A stretch of DNA of 64,000 bases, taken from contig NZ_JHET01000007.1 of assembly GCF_000685355.1 (NCBI RefSeq), forward strand, positions 248,001 to 312,000. Direction: 5' to 3'. Each line of letters starts with the position of its first letter. Within the stretch, counting starts at the first letter, position 1. The translations under genes were made by a program, and so were the position numbers. This DNA is from Microbacterium sp. CH12i (GTDB lineage: Bacteria; Actinomycetota; Actinomycetes; Actinomycetales; Microbacteriaceae). This document shows positions 1 through 10,641 of this stretch, piece by piece. The notes beneath the pieces were generated by a model. The model was given only the letters and a program-made list of their open reading frames with translations, had not been told where the DNA came from and did not search any database.

Positions 1-2
1 GC

Positions 3-355
3 ACCCTAGCGCTCCTCGGTGGCGGCCTCCTCACCTGGTGGACAGCCAGATCCTTGTCACGGTACCGGTGTCTGCGGTTGCACCCGTCGTCACCGAGACC
101 ACCGGTCTTGCCGGGAGCACTGCCGTCAACGATGTGATCGGCACGATTACGCCCACGTTCTGGCCGGTGCTCGCTCTCATCGGGTGGGTTCTGCTGCTCA
201 TCGCCGCGGTCTTCGCTCTCGTCTCGGCGAACCGCTGGAAGACCGGCGGCAAACGCTACCGCACCGAGAACGCGGCACACGTGAGCGCTGACGGACCGGT
301 AGACGCCATCGATTCTTGGGATGACCTGTCGCGCGGCACTGATCCCACGCAGTGA
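3..355 (+). CDS. Trp biosynthesis-associated membrane protein, 3' part (TIGR02234-like), frameshifted as read
   Basis: C-terminal part of a membrane protein that in Actinobacteria lies between trpE and trpC; its exact role is not known. The gene starts before the window. Bases 3-47 read [14 protein letters not shown] in one frame, and the continuation [20 protein letters not shown] is one frame away. Adding one C after base 47 (GCC to GCCC) joins them. A last membrane helix, [20 protein letters not shown], is followed by a basic, polar tail. The next gene starts 47 bases downstream. The family call rests on position and general sequence character, so it is moderately sure. The frameshift looks like one of many in this window. 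Confidence 0.7.
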   Translation, partial: PSAPRWRPPHLVDSQILVTVPVSAVAPVVTETTGLAGSTAVNDVIGTITPTFWPVLALIGWVLLLIAAVFALVSANRWKTGGKRYRTENAAHVSADGPVDAIDSWDDLSRGTDPTQ

Positions 356-361
356 CCCGGA

Positions 362-367
362 TAGACT
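362..367 (+). promoter_or_regulatory. Candidate -10 box upstream of the DUF6704-like gene
   Basis: TAGACT matches the TANNNT -10 pattern seen before many genes here. It would give a short leader containing the GGAGGAGA ribosome site of the gene at 403, and so an internal promoter within the trp operon. No strong -35 box is visible. Confidence 0.35.
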
Positions 368-402
368 GAATGCAACACCCCCAGACCGCCCCGGAGGAGA
401 AC

Positions 403-633
403 ATGACCAACTCGATCGCAGACCCTGGCCACGGACACTCGCCGGCGGCGTGGACCGCTGTGGTGGTCATGCTCGTCGGCGTCGCTGCCGCAACGCTCGC
501 TTTCTGCCTGGGAGAGCCCACTTTCGTGTGGATCTCTGTCGGCATCATCGTCGTCGGCGCGCTTCTCGGCCCGATCCTGGCCAAGGCCGGGTGGGGTGTG
601 AACGGCCCCAAGTACTCGCCGAAGGGCCACTAA
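403..633 (+). CDS. Small membrane protein (DUF6704-like) between trp genes
   Basis: A 76-residue protein with two hydrophobic segments (roughly residues 14-34 and 40-58) and a short polar C-terminus ending [14 protein letters not shown]. The ATG at 403 is chosen because GGAGGAGA lies just upstream; an earlier in-frame ATG at 370 has no such site. The stop overlaps the trpC start (TAATG). Small two-helix proteins of this kind commonly sit just before trpC in actinobacterial trp operons. Function is unknown. A link to tryptophan synthesis is suggested only by position. Confidence 0.8.
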   Translation: MTNSIADPGHGHSPAAWTAVVVMLVGVAAATLAFCLGEPTFVWISVGIIVVGALLGPILAKAGWGVNGPKYSPKGH

Positions 634-1407
634 TGGTGCTCGCCGACCTCACGGCCGGCGCAGTCGAGGACGCCGAGCGTCGCGCGGAAACACGTCCGCT
701 CGCAGACGTAGAAAAGGCAGCTCTCGCTCGACCCGCCGCTAAGGATGCTCGTGTCGCGCTGGCTCCCGCCGCGCAGGTAAAGATCATCGCCGAGGTAAAG
801 CGTGCGAGCCCTTCGCGTGGCGCCCTCGCCGAAATCCCTGACCCCGCACACCAGGCATCGCTCTATGAGACCGGGGGAGCCTCCGCGATCAGCGTGCTCA
901 CCGAAGGTCGTCGTTTCGGCGGCAGCTCGCCGATCTTGAGGCGGTCACCGCTCGCGTCTCACTGCCCGTGCTGCGCAAGGATTTCATAGCCACCCCGTAC
1001 CAGGTGCTCGAGGCGCGTGCCGCTGGCGCCGACCTTGCCCTTTTGATCGTCGCGGGCATCGAGCCCAAGGTACTGAAAGAGCTGTTCGCCCTCATCACCG
1101 AACTCGGCATGACGCCGCTCGTCGAGACTCACTCGGCCGACGAGCTTGAAGCCGCGATCGACCTCGGCGCTCCGCTGATCGGCGTGAACGCTCGAGACTT
1201 GAAGACACTGGAACTCGATCGTGACCTTTTCGGCCGATTGGTCGATCGGATCCCCTCGGATGCGGTGAAGATCGCAGAGTCTGCCGTGATGGTCCCCGCG
1301 GATGTCGCACACTATCGTTCCGCGGGCGCGATGTTGTACTGATCGGCGAGGCGCTGGTTACCGGCGACCCTGTCGCCACTTTGAAAAGCTTCCTGGAGAT
1401 GCAATGA
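633..1407 (+). CDS. trpC: Indole-3-glycerol phosphate synthase, two apparent frameshifts
   Basis: Catalyses closure of carboxyphenylaminodeoxyribulose phosphate to indole-3-glycerol phosphate, the fourth step of tryptophan synthesis. The N-terminal frame carries the family signature [14 protein letters not shown] and ends in [12 protein letters not shown]. The middle frame reads [20 protein letters not shown] to KIAESAV. A third frame gives [20 protein letters not shown]. Two single-base losses explain this: one C near 926 (AGCCTC read as AGCTC) and one base near 1330 (GCGCCGAT or GCGCGGAT read as GCGCGAT). The repaired protein is about 258 residues, a normal length. The stop overlaps the trpB start (ATGA). 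Since trpB and trpA are intact and coupled, the gene is probably functional and the lesions are sequence errors. Confidence 0.9.
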
Positions 1408-2627
1408 GTCTGCGCGCGCAGCCCGGGCCGTTCTTCGGCGAATTCGGCGGCCTGTTTATGCCCGAGTCGCTGATGGCGGCAATTGATGAGCTCACTGTTG
1501 CCTATCAGCAGGCCATCGTCGATCCGGAATTCCGTGCTGAACTCGCGCACTTGCTCAGCTCGTACGCCGGACGCCCATCGGCCCTCACCGAGGTGAAGCG
1601 CTTCGCAGAGCACGCCGGAGGTGCACGGGTCTTCCTCAAGCGTGAAGACCTCAACCACACCGGTAGCCACAAGATCAACAATGTTCTCGGGCAGGCGCTT
1701 CTCACGAAGCGACTCGGCAAGACCCGCGTGATCGCCGAAACCGGTGCCGGTCAGCATGGCGTCGCCACTGCGACCGCCGCCGCGCTGTTCGGCTTGGACT
1801 GCACGATCTACATGGGTGAGGTTGACACCGAACGCCAGGCGTTGAATGTCGCCCGGATGCGTCTGCTCGGCGCTGAGGTCGTCCCGGTCACCACGGGTTC
1901 ACGAACCCTCAAGGATGCGATCAACGACGCGTACCGCGACTGGGTCGCCACCGTCGAGTCGACAAACTACATCTTCGGCACCGCAGCGGGGCCGCATCCG
2001 TTCCCCGCGATGGTTCGTGATTTCCAGAAGATCATCGGCGAAGAGGCCCGTCAGCAGCTGCTGGATGAGACCGGTCGCCTGCCTGACGCGGTCGTCGCCT
2101 GCGTGGGCGGCGGGTCGAACGCGATTGGCATGTTCGATGCGTTCTTGGATGACGCCGACGTGAAGCTCTACGGTGTCGAGGCAGCCGGTGACGGCATCGA
2201 CACCGAGCGGCACGCCGCGTCGATCGAGCGCGGACGTCCCGGTGTGCTGCACGGCGCGAGAACATACCTGCTCCAGGACGAAGATGGCCAGACGATCGAG
2301 TCGCACTCGATTTCGGCGGGTCTCGACTACCCGGGTGTCGGACCAGAGCACTCCTGGCTCGCAGACATCGGTCGTGCGCAGTACATCCCTGCCACCGACG
2401 ATGAGGCCATGCAGGCACTCCGTTTGCTGAGCCGCACTGAGGGCATCATCCCGGCCATCGAATCGGCTCATGCTCTGGCGGGTGCAATGCGTATCGGCCA
2501 AGAGCTCGGACCGGATGCCATCATCGCCGTGTGCCTTTCCGGGCGCGGTGACAAAGACATGGACACTGCCGCGCGCTATTTCGAGCTCTATGACGAAGAA
2601 GCTGCTAACTCGGAGGAACAGCGATGA
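1404..2627 (+). CDS. trpB: Tryptophan synthase beta chain
   Basis: The beta subunit condenses indole with L-serine using pyridoxal phosphate. The protein is 407 residues. The PLP lysine is K90 in HTGSHKINN, and the phosphate-binding glycine loop [10 protein letters not shown] is present. The start at 1404 ([16 protein letters not shown]) is chosen because the ATG overlaps the trpC stop and the protein then begins as the family does; the frame is open further upstream but without homology. The C-terminal [10 protein letters not shown] and [10 protein letters not shown] segments are as expected. It overlaps trpA by four bases (ATGA), so translation is probably coupled. Confidence 0.97.
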   Translation: MSLRAQPGPFFGEFGGLFMPESLMAAIDELTVAYQQAIVDPEFRAELAHLLSSYAGRPSALTEVKRFAEHAGGARVFLKREDLNHTGSHKINNVLGQALLTKRLGKTRVIAETGAGQHGVATATAAALFGLDCTIYMGEVDTERQALNVARMRLLGAEVVPVTTGSRTLKDAINDAYRDWVATVESTNYIFGTAAGPHPFPAMVRDFQKIIGEEARQQLLDETGRLPDAVVACVGGGSNAIGMFDAFLDDADVKLYGVEAAGDGIDTERHAASIERGRPGVLHGARTYLLQDEDGQTIESHSISAGLDYPGVGPEHSWLADIGRAQYIPATDDEAMQALRLLSRTEGIIPAIESAHALAGAMRIGQELGPDAIIAVCLSGRGDKDMDTAARYFELYDEEAANSEEQR

Positions 2628-3427
2628 GCCGGGTAGAAGCTGCTCTGCAGAAAGCGCAGGACGCCGGGCGCGGTGCGTTCATCGGCTACCTCCCGGTCGG
2701 TTTTCCCGATCTTGAGACCAGCATCCAGGCAGCGATCACGCTCGCCGAGAATGGCGCAGACGTCATCGAGCTCGGACCGCCATACAGCGACCCCGTGATG
2801 GATGGCCTGGTCATCCAAGAAGCGACGCAGGCCGCACTTGCCGCTGGTTTCCGCATGCGGGATTTGTTCACCGCCGTCCGGAGGATCACCGCAGCCACCA
2901 ACGTCCCTGTCGTCGTGATGACGTATTGGAATCCGGTAGTGCAGTACGGCGTCGATCGTTTTGCCGACGATCTGCTGGCTGCGGGCGGCGCGGGCCTCAT
3001 CACGCCAGACATCACGCCTGAATCTGCAGGGGAGTGGATTGCCGCAAGCAAGCGAACTGGGCTTGACCGTATTTTCCTGGCCGCTCCCACATCGAGCGAC
3101 GAACGCCTCGATCTGGTCGTGAGCTCGTCGACGGGCTTCGTCTACACGGTGTCCACCATGGGAATCACCGGCGAGCGGGCCGACCTCGACCAGGCCGCAC
3201 GCACGCTTGTCGCAAGGCTCCGTGCTCACGGCGCGCACCGTGCGTGCGTCGGCATCGGAATTTCTACCGCCGACCAGATCGCTGGAGTCGTCGATTACGC
3301 GGACGGCGCGATCGTCGGAACAGCACTGGTTCGCGCCCTTCGCGACGGCGGTCTCGAAGCCCTCGCCGACGTCACAAGAACACTCGCTGCCGGCACATCG
3401 TCTGCAGTCCCTTCACACGAGAACTAG
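2624..3427 (+). CDS. trpA: Tryptophan synthase alpha chain
   Basis: Cleaves indole-3-glycerol phosphate to indole and glyceraldehyde 3-phosphate; the indole is channelled to TrpB. The protein is 267 residues with a TIM-barrel layout. The catalytic Glu lies in GADVIELG and the catalytic Asp in PYSDPVMDG. The segments [21 protein letters not shown] and [10 protein letters not shown] fit the family. A proline follows ELG where many homologues have a small hydrophobic residue. The TAG stop forms part of the -10 box of lgt. It is the last trp gene in the cluster. Confidence 0.97.
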   Translation: MSRVEAALQKAQDAGRGAFIGYLPVGFPDLETSIQAAITLAENGADVIELGPPYSDPVMDGLVIQEATQAALAAGFRMRDLFTAVRRITAATNVPVVVMTYWNPVVQYGVDRFADDLLAAGGAGLITPDITPESAGEWIAASKRTGLDRIFLAAPTSSDERLDLVVSSSTGFVYTVSTMGITGERADLDQAARTLVARLRAHGAHRACVGIGISTADQIAGVVDYADGAIVGTALVRALRDGGLEALADVTRTLAAGTSSAVPSHEN

Positions 3428-3430
3428 AAT
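3425..3430 (+). promoter_or_regulatory. -10 box for a leaderless lgt transcript, overlapping the trpA stop
   Basis: TAGAAT begins with the trpA stop codon and ends 7 nt before the lgt ATG. No Shine-Dalgarno sequence precedes that ATG. The spacing fits transcription starting at the start codon, so lgt may be transcribed independently of the trp genes. Confidence 0.5.
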
Positions 3431-3437
3431 CGCACTC

Positions 3438-4459
3438 ATGCCTCTCGCGCTTCACAGCACCTTCACTGGCGTGCTCACCAGCATTCCGAGCCCTCCGGTC
3501 AGCTACATCGATCTCGGACCGCTGAGAATTCATTTCTACGCGCTCTGCATCATTGCGGGCATCATCGCCGCCACGTTGTTGACGAACTACCGTCTCACCA
3601 AGCGCGGAGCCGAGCCGTGGGTTGTCATCGACATCGCCATCCTTGCCGTACCGCTCGGCATCATCGGCGCACGTATCTTCCACGTGCTGACCCACCCGAA
3701 CTTCTACTTCGGGCCGGACAAGAACACCTGGAACCCCTTCGAGCCCGGGTCTGTCTGGGCGATCTGGGAGGGCGGCATCGCGATCTTCGGTGCGCTCCTC
3801 GGTGGTGCTGTTGGCGCGTATCTGGGCTGCAAGTGGACCGGCATCCGCTTCTGGAGCTTTGCCGACGCCTCGCACCCGGTCTCTTGCTCGCGCAGGCGTT
3901 CGGTCGCTTCGGTAACTGGTTCAACCACGAGCTGTACGGACTCCCGACCAACTTGCCCTGGGGATTGGAGATCGAGTCAGATAACGCCGCGTTCCCACCC
4001 GGACTCGCCGAAGGCACGCTCTTTCACCCGACATTCCTTTACGAAGTCATCTGGAATGGTCTCGGCGTTCTCTTCATTCTCTGGATCGGTCGTCGCCTGC
4101 AGCTGCAGTGGGGCAAGGTCTTCGCCGTGTACCTCATTTGGTACAGCGCTGGCCGTATCCTCTGGGAGTCGATTCGCATCGACCCGAGCGAGATTATCCT
4201 CGGCCTCCGCAGCAACGTGTGGGCAGCGATTCTCGGCGTCGTGGTTGGCATCGCGATCCTCATCATCCAGACGCGCCGACACACCGCACGGGAAGCTACG
4301 CCTTACGCACCGGGACGCGCTCGGAAGGATGTTGATGCTGATGTACAATCGCAGAACAATCTCGATGAATTCGTCGACGTGAGCGAGCCTCCGGTCGAAG
4401 TCACCGCCGGAGCCCCTGCCACAAGCGCCGCTCCTGCAGACGAGTCAGGCTCCCGATAA
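3438..4459 (+). CDS. lgt: Prolipoprotein diacylglyceryl transferase, one apparent frameshift
   Basis: Transfers the diacylglyceryl group from phosphatidylglycerol to the lipobox cysteine of prolipoproteins in the cytoplasmic membrane. The first frame holds YIDLGPLRIHFYALCIIAG and runs to FWSFADA. The second frame continues LAPGLLLAQAFGRFGNWFNH, containing the Lgt signature GRFGNWFNHE, then SAGRILWESIRID. Restoring one C near 3869 (GCCCTC read as GCCTC) joins them into about 340 residues. The last 65 residues or so form a charged, Pro/Ala-rich cytoplasmic tail seen in many actinobacterial Lgt proteins. The window also holds two lipoprotein-related genes: a lipobox-bearing FKBP and lnt. Lgt is normally essential or nearly so, which argues against true decay. 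Confidence 0.92.
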
Positions 4460-4462
4460 GCC

Positions 4463-4477
4463 TCACTCGCCGAGTGA
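4463..4477 (+). promoter_or_regulatory. Inverted repeat upstream of gltB, possible operator
   Basis: TCACTCGCCGAGTGA is a perfect 7+7 inverted repeat around one base. The loop is too small for a hairpin, so a dimeric regulator site is more likely than a terminator. It lies in the 90-base gap between lgt and gltB. No known regulator can be assigned from sequence alone. Confidence 0.3.
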
Positions 4478-4549
4478 AGAATCCACTGCACTGAACGAGC
4501 GGGCCGACGTCGTCCCCGGTGTCACTTGACTATCTGAGGACGTTAACGG

Positions 4550-7500
4550 ATGTATTTCCAGCCTCCCTACGGCGCATCTGGCGCTTACCCCCCGAAGCAG
4601 GGCATGTACAACCCGGCATTCGAAAAGGATGCCTGCGGCCTGGCCATGGTCGCAACCCTCCGGGGCACCGCCGGCCACGACATCATTGAGCTTGCTCTGG
4701 AGTCGTTACGAAATCTCGAACACCGCGGTGCCATCGGCTCCGATTCGGGCACCGGAGACGGTGCCGGCATCCTCACCCAGATGCCAGACGCATTCTTGCG
4801 TGAAGTCACCGGCTTCGAACTCCCCACGGCAGGCGAATACGCCGCCGGTCTCGCTTTTCTCCCGCTGCAGGCGGGGGAGCGTCGCACCCAAAAGGCGGGT
4901 GTCGAAAAGATTGCGCGCGAAGAGGGCCTCACTGTCCTCGGCTGGCGCGTTGTGCCCACTGCCAACGAGAACCTCGGCAAGCTTGCCGATGAGGCTCGTC
5001 CAGCTTTCGAGCAGCTTTTCGTGGCGACCAATCCCGCTCCGGGTGACGGCGAACGTCTTTCCGGTATCGCGTTGGACCGCGTCGCATACCGTCTGCGCAA
5101 GCGCGCCGGGCATGAGCTCGGCGCATATTTTGTCTCGCTGTCCAGCCGCACTCTTGGCTACAAGGGCATGGTCACGACGCTTCAGCTCGAGCCGTTCTAC
5201 CCTGACCTCCAGGACGAACGATTCACCTCTGAGCTCGCTGTCGTGCACTCCCGCTATTCCACGAATACCTTCCCGTCGTGGCCGCTAGCTCAGCCGCTGC
5301 GGATGCTGGCACACAATGGCGAGATCAACACTGTTGGTGGCAACCGCAACTGGATGCGCGCCCGACAGTCTCAGCTCGAGTCCGAGATGCTCGGCGACAT
5401 CAAGCCGTTGCTGCCGATCTGCACGCCAGGGGCCAGTGACTCGGCATCCTTCGATGAGGTGCTTGAGCTGCTGACCTTGACCGGTCGCAGCCTGCCGCAC
5501 GCCATCATGATGATGGTGCCTGAGGCATACGAAAAGCAGACCGACCTCCCACCGGAGCTGCGTGCCTTCTACGAGTATCACTCGAACCAGATGGAGCCGT
5601 GGGATGGGCCGGCAGCGCTGATCTTCACGGACGGCACGCTCGTCGGTGCGACTCTTGACCGCAACGGTCTGCGACCTGGCCGCTGGACAGAGACCACCGA
5701 TGGATTAATCGTTATCGGCTCGGAGACCGGTGTGCTCGAGTTCGAGCCGGAGCGCATCAAGCGCCGCGGACGCCTGCAGCCCGGCAAGATGTTCCTCGTA
5801 GATACCGCCGCTGGTCGCATCGTCGAAGACGACGAGATCAAGCACGATCTCGCCACCATGCACCCCTGGCAAGACTGGCTCGATCAAGGCGCTGTCCGCC
5901 TCGCCGACCTGCCGGAACGCGAGCACATCGTGCACCCGCCGGCATCCATCACCCGACGTCAGCGCACCTTCGGCTATACCGAAGAAGAAGTGCGCATTCT
6001 TCTCACCCCGATGGGCCAGAATGGTGCCGAGCCGCTCGGCGCGATGGGGTCCGACACCCCGATCGCTGTGCTCAGCGAGCGACCGCGACTGCTGTTCGAC
6101 TACTTCACGCAGCAGTTCGCGCAGGTGACAAACCCGCCGCTGGATTCCATCCGAGAAGAGGTCGTCACGAGCCTCGGTCTCGGTCTCGGGCCGGAGGGCA
6201 ACCTGCTGAGCTGGGGCCCAGAGCACACTCGCACGGTCACTCTCGATTTCCCGGTCATCGACAACGATGAGCTGGCGAAGGTGCGCCATATCGATAAGGC
6301 GCTCGAAGGGCGCTCGTCGGTCACGCTGCGCGGCCTTTATCACTTCGACGCCGGCTCGCACACGATGCAGGAGCGCCTTGATGAGATGTGCGCCGAAGCC
6401 GATGAGGCGATCGCGCGTGGCGCGGAGTTCATCATCCTGTCGGATCGCGACTCGAATAAGGACCTCGTGCCGATCCCGTCGCTGCTGATGGTTTCGGCGA
6501 TCCATCACCACCTGATTCGGCGTGAGAACCGAATGAAGGTCGGTCTGGTCGTCGAAGCAGGCGATGTCCGCGAGGTTCACCACGTCGCGACGCTGATCGG
6601 CTACGGCGCATCTGCCGTCAACCCCTATCTCGCGATGGAGACAGTCGAGCATCTCGTGCGCACCGGCTTCATCACCGGAATCTCGCCCGAAAAGGCCGTA
6701 CGCAACCTGATCTACGCGCTCGGCAAGGGTGTGCTGAAGATCATGTCGAAGATGGGCATCTCCACCGTGTCGTCATACGCCGGAGCGCAGGTGTTCGAGG
6801 CGGTCGGCCTCAGCCAGAAGCTCATCGACGCGTACTTCACCGGCACAGAGTCGAAGCTCGGTGGAATCGACATCGAACACGTCTTCGCTGAGAACCAGGC
6901 GCGTCACGACTATGCCTACCCCGAGGATGCCGCGGCTCGCGCTCATGAGCGACTGTGGACAGGCGGCGAGTACCAATGGCGCCGAGATGGCTCGCCGCAC
7001 CTGTTCAACCCTGACACCGTGTTCCGGCTGCAGCATTCCACGCGTACCCGCCGCTATGACATCTTCCGTGAGTACACGAAGCTCGTCGACGATCAGGCGG
7101 CAGAACTCAAGACGTTGCGCGGACTGTTCACCCTGCGCACCGGCGCCAACAGATCGGTGCCTCTCGATGAGGTCGAACCGGTCAGCGACATCGTGAAGCG
7201 GTTTTCGACCGGCGCGATGAGCTACGGCTCAATTTCGAGCGAGGCGCACGAGACGCTGGCGATCGCGATGAACCGCCTGGGCGGCAAGTCAAACACCGGC
7301 GAAGGCGGCGAAGACACCGATCGTCTGCTTGACCCTGAGCGTCGCAGCGCGATCAAGCAGGTTGCCTCCGGTCGTTTCGGCGTGACAAGCCTGTACCTGA
7401 CTCAGGCCGATGACATTCAGATCAAGCTCGCGCAGGGCGCCAAGCCCGGCGAGGGCGGCCAACTGCCACCGGCGAAGGTGTACCCCTGGGTGGCGCGCAC

Positions 7501-9127
7501 GCGTCACGCGACCGCCGGCGTCGGGCTCATCTCGCCGCCGCCCCACCATGACATCTATTCGATCGAAGATCTCAAGCAGCTGATCTTCGACCTGAAGAGA
7601 GCGAATCCCAACGCGCGCATCCACACCAAGCTGGTGAGTCAGTCGGGTATCGGTGCCGTCTCCGCGGGCGTCGCGAAGGCACTCAGCGACGTCATCCTGG
7701 TCTCGGGCCATGACGGCGGCACCGGTGCGAGCCCGCTGAACTCGCTCAAGCACGCGGGCACCCCGTGGGAACTCGGGCTCGCCGAAACGCAGCAGACCCT
7801 GATGCTCAACGGCATGCGGGACCGCGTTGTCGTGCAGGTCGACGGGCAACTCAAGACCGGCCGCGACGTCATCATCGGCGCGCTGCTCGGCGCGGAGGAG
7901 TTTGGTTTCGCGACGGCACCACTGGTGGTGAGCGGCTGCATCATGATGCGCGTCTGCCACTTGGACACCTGTCCAGTCGGCGTCGCCACACAGAACCCGG
8001 CGCTGCGGGAGCGTTTCACCGGCAAGCCGGAGTTCGTCATCAACTTCATGGAGTTCATTGCCCAAGAGGTGCGCGAACTGCTTGCAGAGCTCGGATTCCG
8101 CTCACTCGATGAGATCATCGGGCGCGCCGACCTCATCGAGGCGAACGCCGCCATCGAGCACTGGAAGACCGATGGGCTGGATCTCTCGCCCATGCTTGAA
8201 GGACCTGTCTTCCCGGCATCCGAGCCGCGCCGCAGCGCCCGCAAGCAGGAGCACGAGCTCGACAAGCACTTCGACGTCCAGCTGATCGAGATGTCGCAGG
8301 AGGCGCTGAACGAGCGCACCCATGTCGTCATCGATCTCCCGATCCGCAACACTGAACGCGCAGTCGGCACGATGCTCGGTCACGAGGTCACCGCACGCTT
8401 CGGTGCGGCCGGACTCGCGCCGGAGACGATCGACATCACGCTCCGCGGCACCGCGGGCCAGTCCCTCGGCGCATTCCTGCCCTCCGGCATCATCCTGCGA
8501 CTCGAAGGCGACGCCAACGACTACGTGGGCAAGGGCCTCTCCGGCGGCGACATCACGATTCGTGCAGCGCGCGGTTCGCACATCACCCCCCATGAGAACG
8601 TGATCGCCGGAAACGTCATCGGTTACGGAGCGACCTCAGGCACGATGTACATTTCCGGAGTCGTCGGGGAACGGTTCCTGGTGCGAAACTCCGGGGCGAC
8701 GGCCGTGGTCGAAGGGGTGGGCGACCACGCACTCGAGTACATGACGGGCGGTGTCGCGGTGATTCTCGGATCGACCGGACGAAACCTGGGTGCCGGAATG
8801 TCTGGCGGCGTGGCGTACGTGCACGGGCTTGTCACGGACAAGGTCAACCAGCAGTCTCGTGAGAGCGGGGAACTGCGGTTGGAGGCTCTCGACCGGGCCG
8901 ATCTCGAGGTACTCCGCGGCCTGCTCACCGAGCATGCAGAGCGCACGGCGTCTCCGCTCGCCACCGAAATGCTGGTGGACTTTGACGCCGTCGCATCCGA
9001 ATTTGTGAAGGTGTTGCCGCGTGATTTCGCCGCAGTACGCACCATGCGCCAGGAAGCGGAGGCAGACGGGCTCGACCCGGATGGCGATGTTGTCTGGAGC
9101 AGAATCCTGGAGGTGACTGGTGGCTGA
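4550..9127 (+). CDS. gltB: Glutamate synthase (NADPH) large subunit
   Basis: Converts glutamine and 2-oxoglutarate to two glutamates together with GltD. The protein is 1525 residues, normal for the family. An N-terminal class II amidotransferase domain follows a propeptide of about 28 residues; the catalytic Cys is C29 in [10 protein letters not shown]. Next come the central domain, an FMN-binding barrel with [20 protein letters not shown], and the 3Fe-4S cysteines in [19 protein letters not shown] around residues 1130-1141. The C-terminal beta-helix has repeated glycine motifs ([26 protein letters not shown]). GAGGA lies 9-10 nt before the ATG. The gene overlaps gltD by eight bases. Confidence 0.97.
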   Translation: MYFQPPYGASGAYPPKQGMYNPAFEKDACGLAMVATLRGTAGHDIIELALESLRNLEHRGAIGSDSGTGDGAGILTQMPDAFLREVTGFELPTAGEYAAGLAFLPLQAGERRTQKAGVEKIAREEGLTVLGWRVVPTANENLGKLADEARPAFEQLFVATNPAPGDGERLSGIALDRVAYRLRKRAGHELGAYFVSLSSRTLGYKGMVTTLQLEPFYPDLQDERFTSELAVVHSRYSTNTFPSWPLAQPLRMLAHNGEINTVGGNRNWMRARQSQLESEMLGDIKPLLPICTPGASDSASFDEVLELLTLTGRSLPHAIMMMVPEAYEKQTDLPPELRAFYEYHSNQMEPWDGPAALIFTDGTLVGATLDRNGLRPGRWTETTDGLIVIGSETGVLEFEPERIKRRGRLQPGKMFLVDTAAGRIVEDDEIKHDLATMHPWQDWLDQGAVRLADLPEREHIVHPPASITRRQRTFGYTEEEVRILLTPMGQNGAEPLGAMGSDTPIAVLSERPRLLFDYFTQQFAQVTNPPLDSIREEVVTSLGLGLGPEGNLLSWGPEHTRTVTLDFPVIDNDELAKVRHIDKALEGRSSVTLRGLYHFDAGSHTMQERLDEMCAEADEAIARGAEFIILSDRDSNKDLVPIPSLLMVSAIHHHLIRRENRMKVGLVVEAGDVREVHHVATLIGYGASAVNPYLAMETVEHLVRTGFITGISPEKAVRNLIYALGKGVLKIMSKMGISTVSSYAGAQVFEAVGLSQKLIDAYFTGTESKLGGIDIEHVFAENQARHDYAYPEDAAARAHERLWTGGEYQWRRDGSPHLFNPDTVFRLQHSTRTRRYDIFREYTKLVDDQAAELKTLRGLFTLRTGANRSVPLDEVEPVSDIVKRFSTGAMSYGSISSEAHETLAIAMNRLGGKSNTGEGGEDTDRLLDPERRSAIKQVASGRFGVTSLYLTQADDIQIKLAQGAKPGEGGQLPPAKVYPWVARTRHATAGVGLISPPPHHDIYSIEDLKQLIFDLKRANPNARIHTKLVSQSGIGAVSAGVAKALSDVILVSGHDGGTGASPLNSLKHAGTPWELGLAETQQTLMLNGMRDRVVVQVDGQLKTGRDVIIGALLGAEEFGFATAPLVVSGCIMMRVCHLDTCPVGVATQNPALRERFTGKPEFVINFMEFIAQEVRELLAELGFRSLDEIIGRADLIEANAAIEHWKTDGLDLSPMLEGPVFPASEPRRSARKQEHELDKHFDVQLIEMSQEALNERTHVVIDLPIRNTERAVGTMLGHEVTARFGAAGLAPETIDITLRGTAGQSLGAFLPSGIILRLEGDANDYVGKGLSGGDITIRAARGSHITPHENVIAGNVIGYGATSGTMYISGVVGERFLVRNSGATAVVEGVGDHALEYMTGGVAVILGSTGRNLGAGMSGGVAYVHGLVTDKVNQQSRESGELRLEALDRADLEVLRGLLTEHAERTASPLATEMLVDFDAVASEFVKVLPRDFAAVRTMRQEAEADGLDPDGDVVWSRILEVTGG

Positions 9128-10576
9128 CCCCAAGGGCTTTATGAAGGTGACAGAGCGGGAGCTGCCCGCTCGCCGTCCCGTCCCGGTCCGAATCATGGAC
9201 TGGAAAGAGGTCTATGAACCGGGCGACAAGGCGGTGCTGCGCCGTCAGGCTGGCCGGTGCATGGATTGCGGTGTGCCGTTCTGTCACGCTGGCTGCCCGC
9301 TCGGCAATCTAATCCCGGAGTGGAACGATCTCACTTGGCGCGGAGAAGACCGCTCGGCAATCGAGCGGCTGCACGCCACGAACAACTTCCCGGAGTTCAC
9401 GGGCCGGCTGTGCCCTGCCCCCTGCGAGAGCGCCTGCGTGCTGGGAATCAACCAGCCTGCCGTGACGATCAAGCAGGTAGAGGTTTCGATCATCAACGAG
9501 GCGTTCGCTCAGGGCTGGGTCGAACCAGAACCACCGGAACGTCTCACCGGCAAGACCATCGCCGTCGTCGGTTCGGGTCCCGCAGGCCTCGCTGCCGCAC
9601 AGCAGCTCACGCGAGCCGGGCACACCGTCGCCGTGTTCGAACGCGACGATCGTATTGGCGCCTGCTGCGCTACGGCATCCCGGACTTCAAGATGGAGAAG
9701 AGTCACATCGAGTCGCGCCTGCGTCAGATGCAGGAAGAGGGAACCCGCTTCCGCGCTGGTGTCGAAATCGGTAAGGACATCAGCTGGACTGATCTGCGCG
9801 CACGATACGACGCGATTGTTGTCGCGACTGGCTCGACTGTCCCACGTGACCTGGCTATCCCCGGGCGCGACCTGGATGGCGTGCACTACGCGATGGAGTA
9901 CCTCGTCGAGTCGAACCATGCGGTCGCCGGCGATGGCGTACAGAACCAGATCACCGCCGAGGGCAAGCACGTCATCGTCATCGGCGGCGGCGACACCGGA
10001 GCCGACTGCATCGGCACCGCGCATCGTCAGGGCGCACTCAGCGTGACGAATCTCGCGATCGGCGTGCAGCCGGGCGAAGATCGCCCGGATCACCAGCCGT
10101 GGCCGATGATGCCCACCATCTTCGAGGTGCAGTCCGCCCATGAGGAAGGCGGGGAGCGCCATTACCTGGCATCCACTGTCGAGTTCCTCTCCAATGATGC
10201 GGGCGAGGTACGCGCACTGCGCGTCGCCGAGACGGAATACGTCGACGGTCGCCGCGTCCCAAAGAGTGGCACCGAGCGCGAGATTCCCGCAGACCTCGTG
10301 CTGATCGCGATGGGATTCACAGGACCAGAGCAGGATAGCTTCACCGAGGATACCCATCCGCAGGTGACCGACCGCGGTTCTTTCCGCCGCGACGAGTCCT
10401 ACGAATCCACCGTCCCGGGTGTATTTGTTGCCGGTGACGCCGGTCGTGGGCAGTCACTTATCGTGTGGGCGATTGCAGAAGGTCGCGCGGCCGCTGCGAG
10501 CGTCGACCGCTTCCTGATGGGCGAGACGGTACTTCCTGCGCCAGTACGACCCTCAGATGTCGCGATTGGGCTGTAG
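9120..10576 (+). CDS. gltD: Glutamate synthase (NADPH) small subunit, one apparent frameshift
   Basis: FAD- and Fe-S-containing subunit that passes electrons from NADPH to GltB. The GTG start overlaps the end of gltB. N-terminal cysteine clusters [17 protein letters not shown] and [12 protein letters not shown] precede the FAD motif [12 protein letters not shown]. After DDRIG the frame is lost, and the expected [15 protein letters not shown] appears one frame over. Restoring one G near 9660 (GGCGGCC read as GGCGCC) repairs it to about 485 residues. The NADPH motif GGGDTGADC and the C-terminal [15 protein letters not shown] are in the second frame. It forms an operon with gltB. Confidence 0.93.
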
Positions 10577-10582
10577 CCCGCG

Positions 10583-10588
10583 TAGGCT
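10583..10588 (+). promoter_or_regulatory. Candidate -10 box for pyk
   Basis: TAGGCT lies just after the gltD stop and about 54 nt before the pyk TTG start. It would give a leader of about 45 nt carrying TGGAGAA. The same hexamer precedes polA and both SGNH hydrolase genes in this window. Confidence 0.4.
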
Positions 10589-10641
10589 GGCTGCGGCACC
10601 GTCGCCAGTTCGTTCCTTTCCCTTTTACCCTGGAGAATCTG

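Noticed and set aside
968..1342. The middle part of trpC as a separate gene
   Set aside because: It lacks a start of its own, and its ends join exactly to the neighbouring frames as one indole-3-glycerol phosphate synthase.
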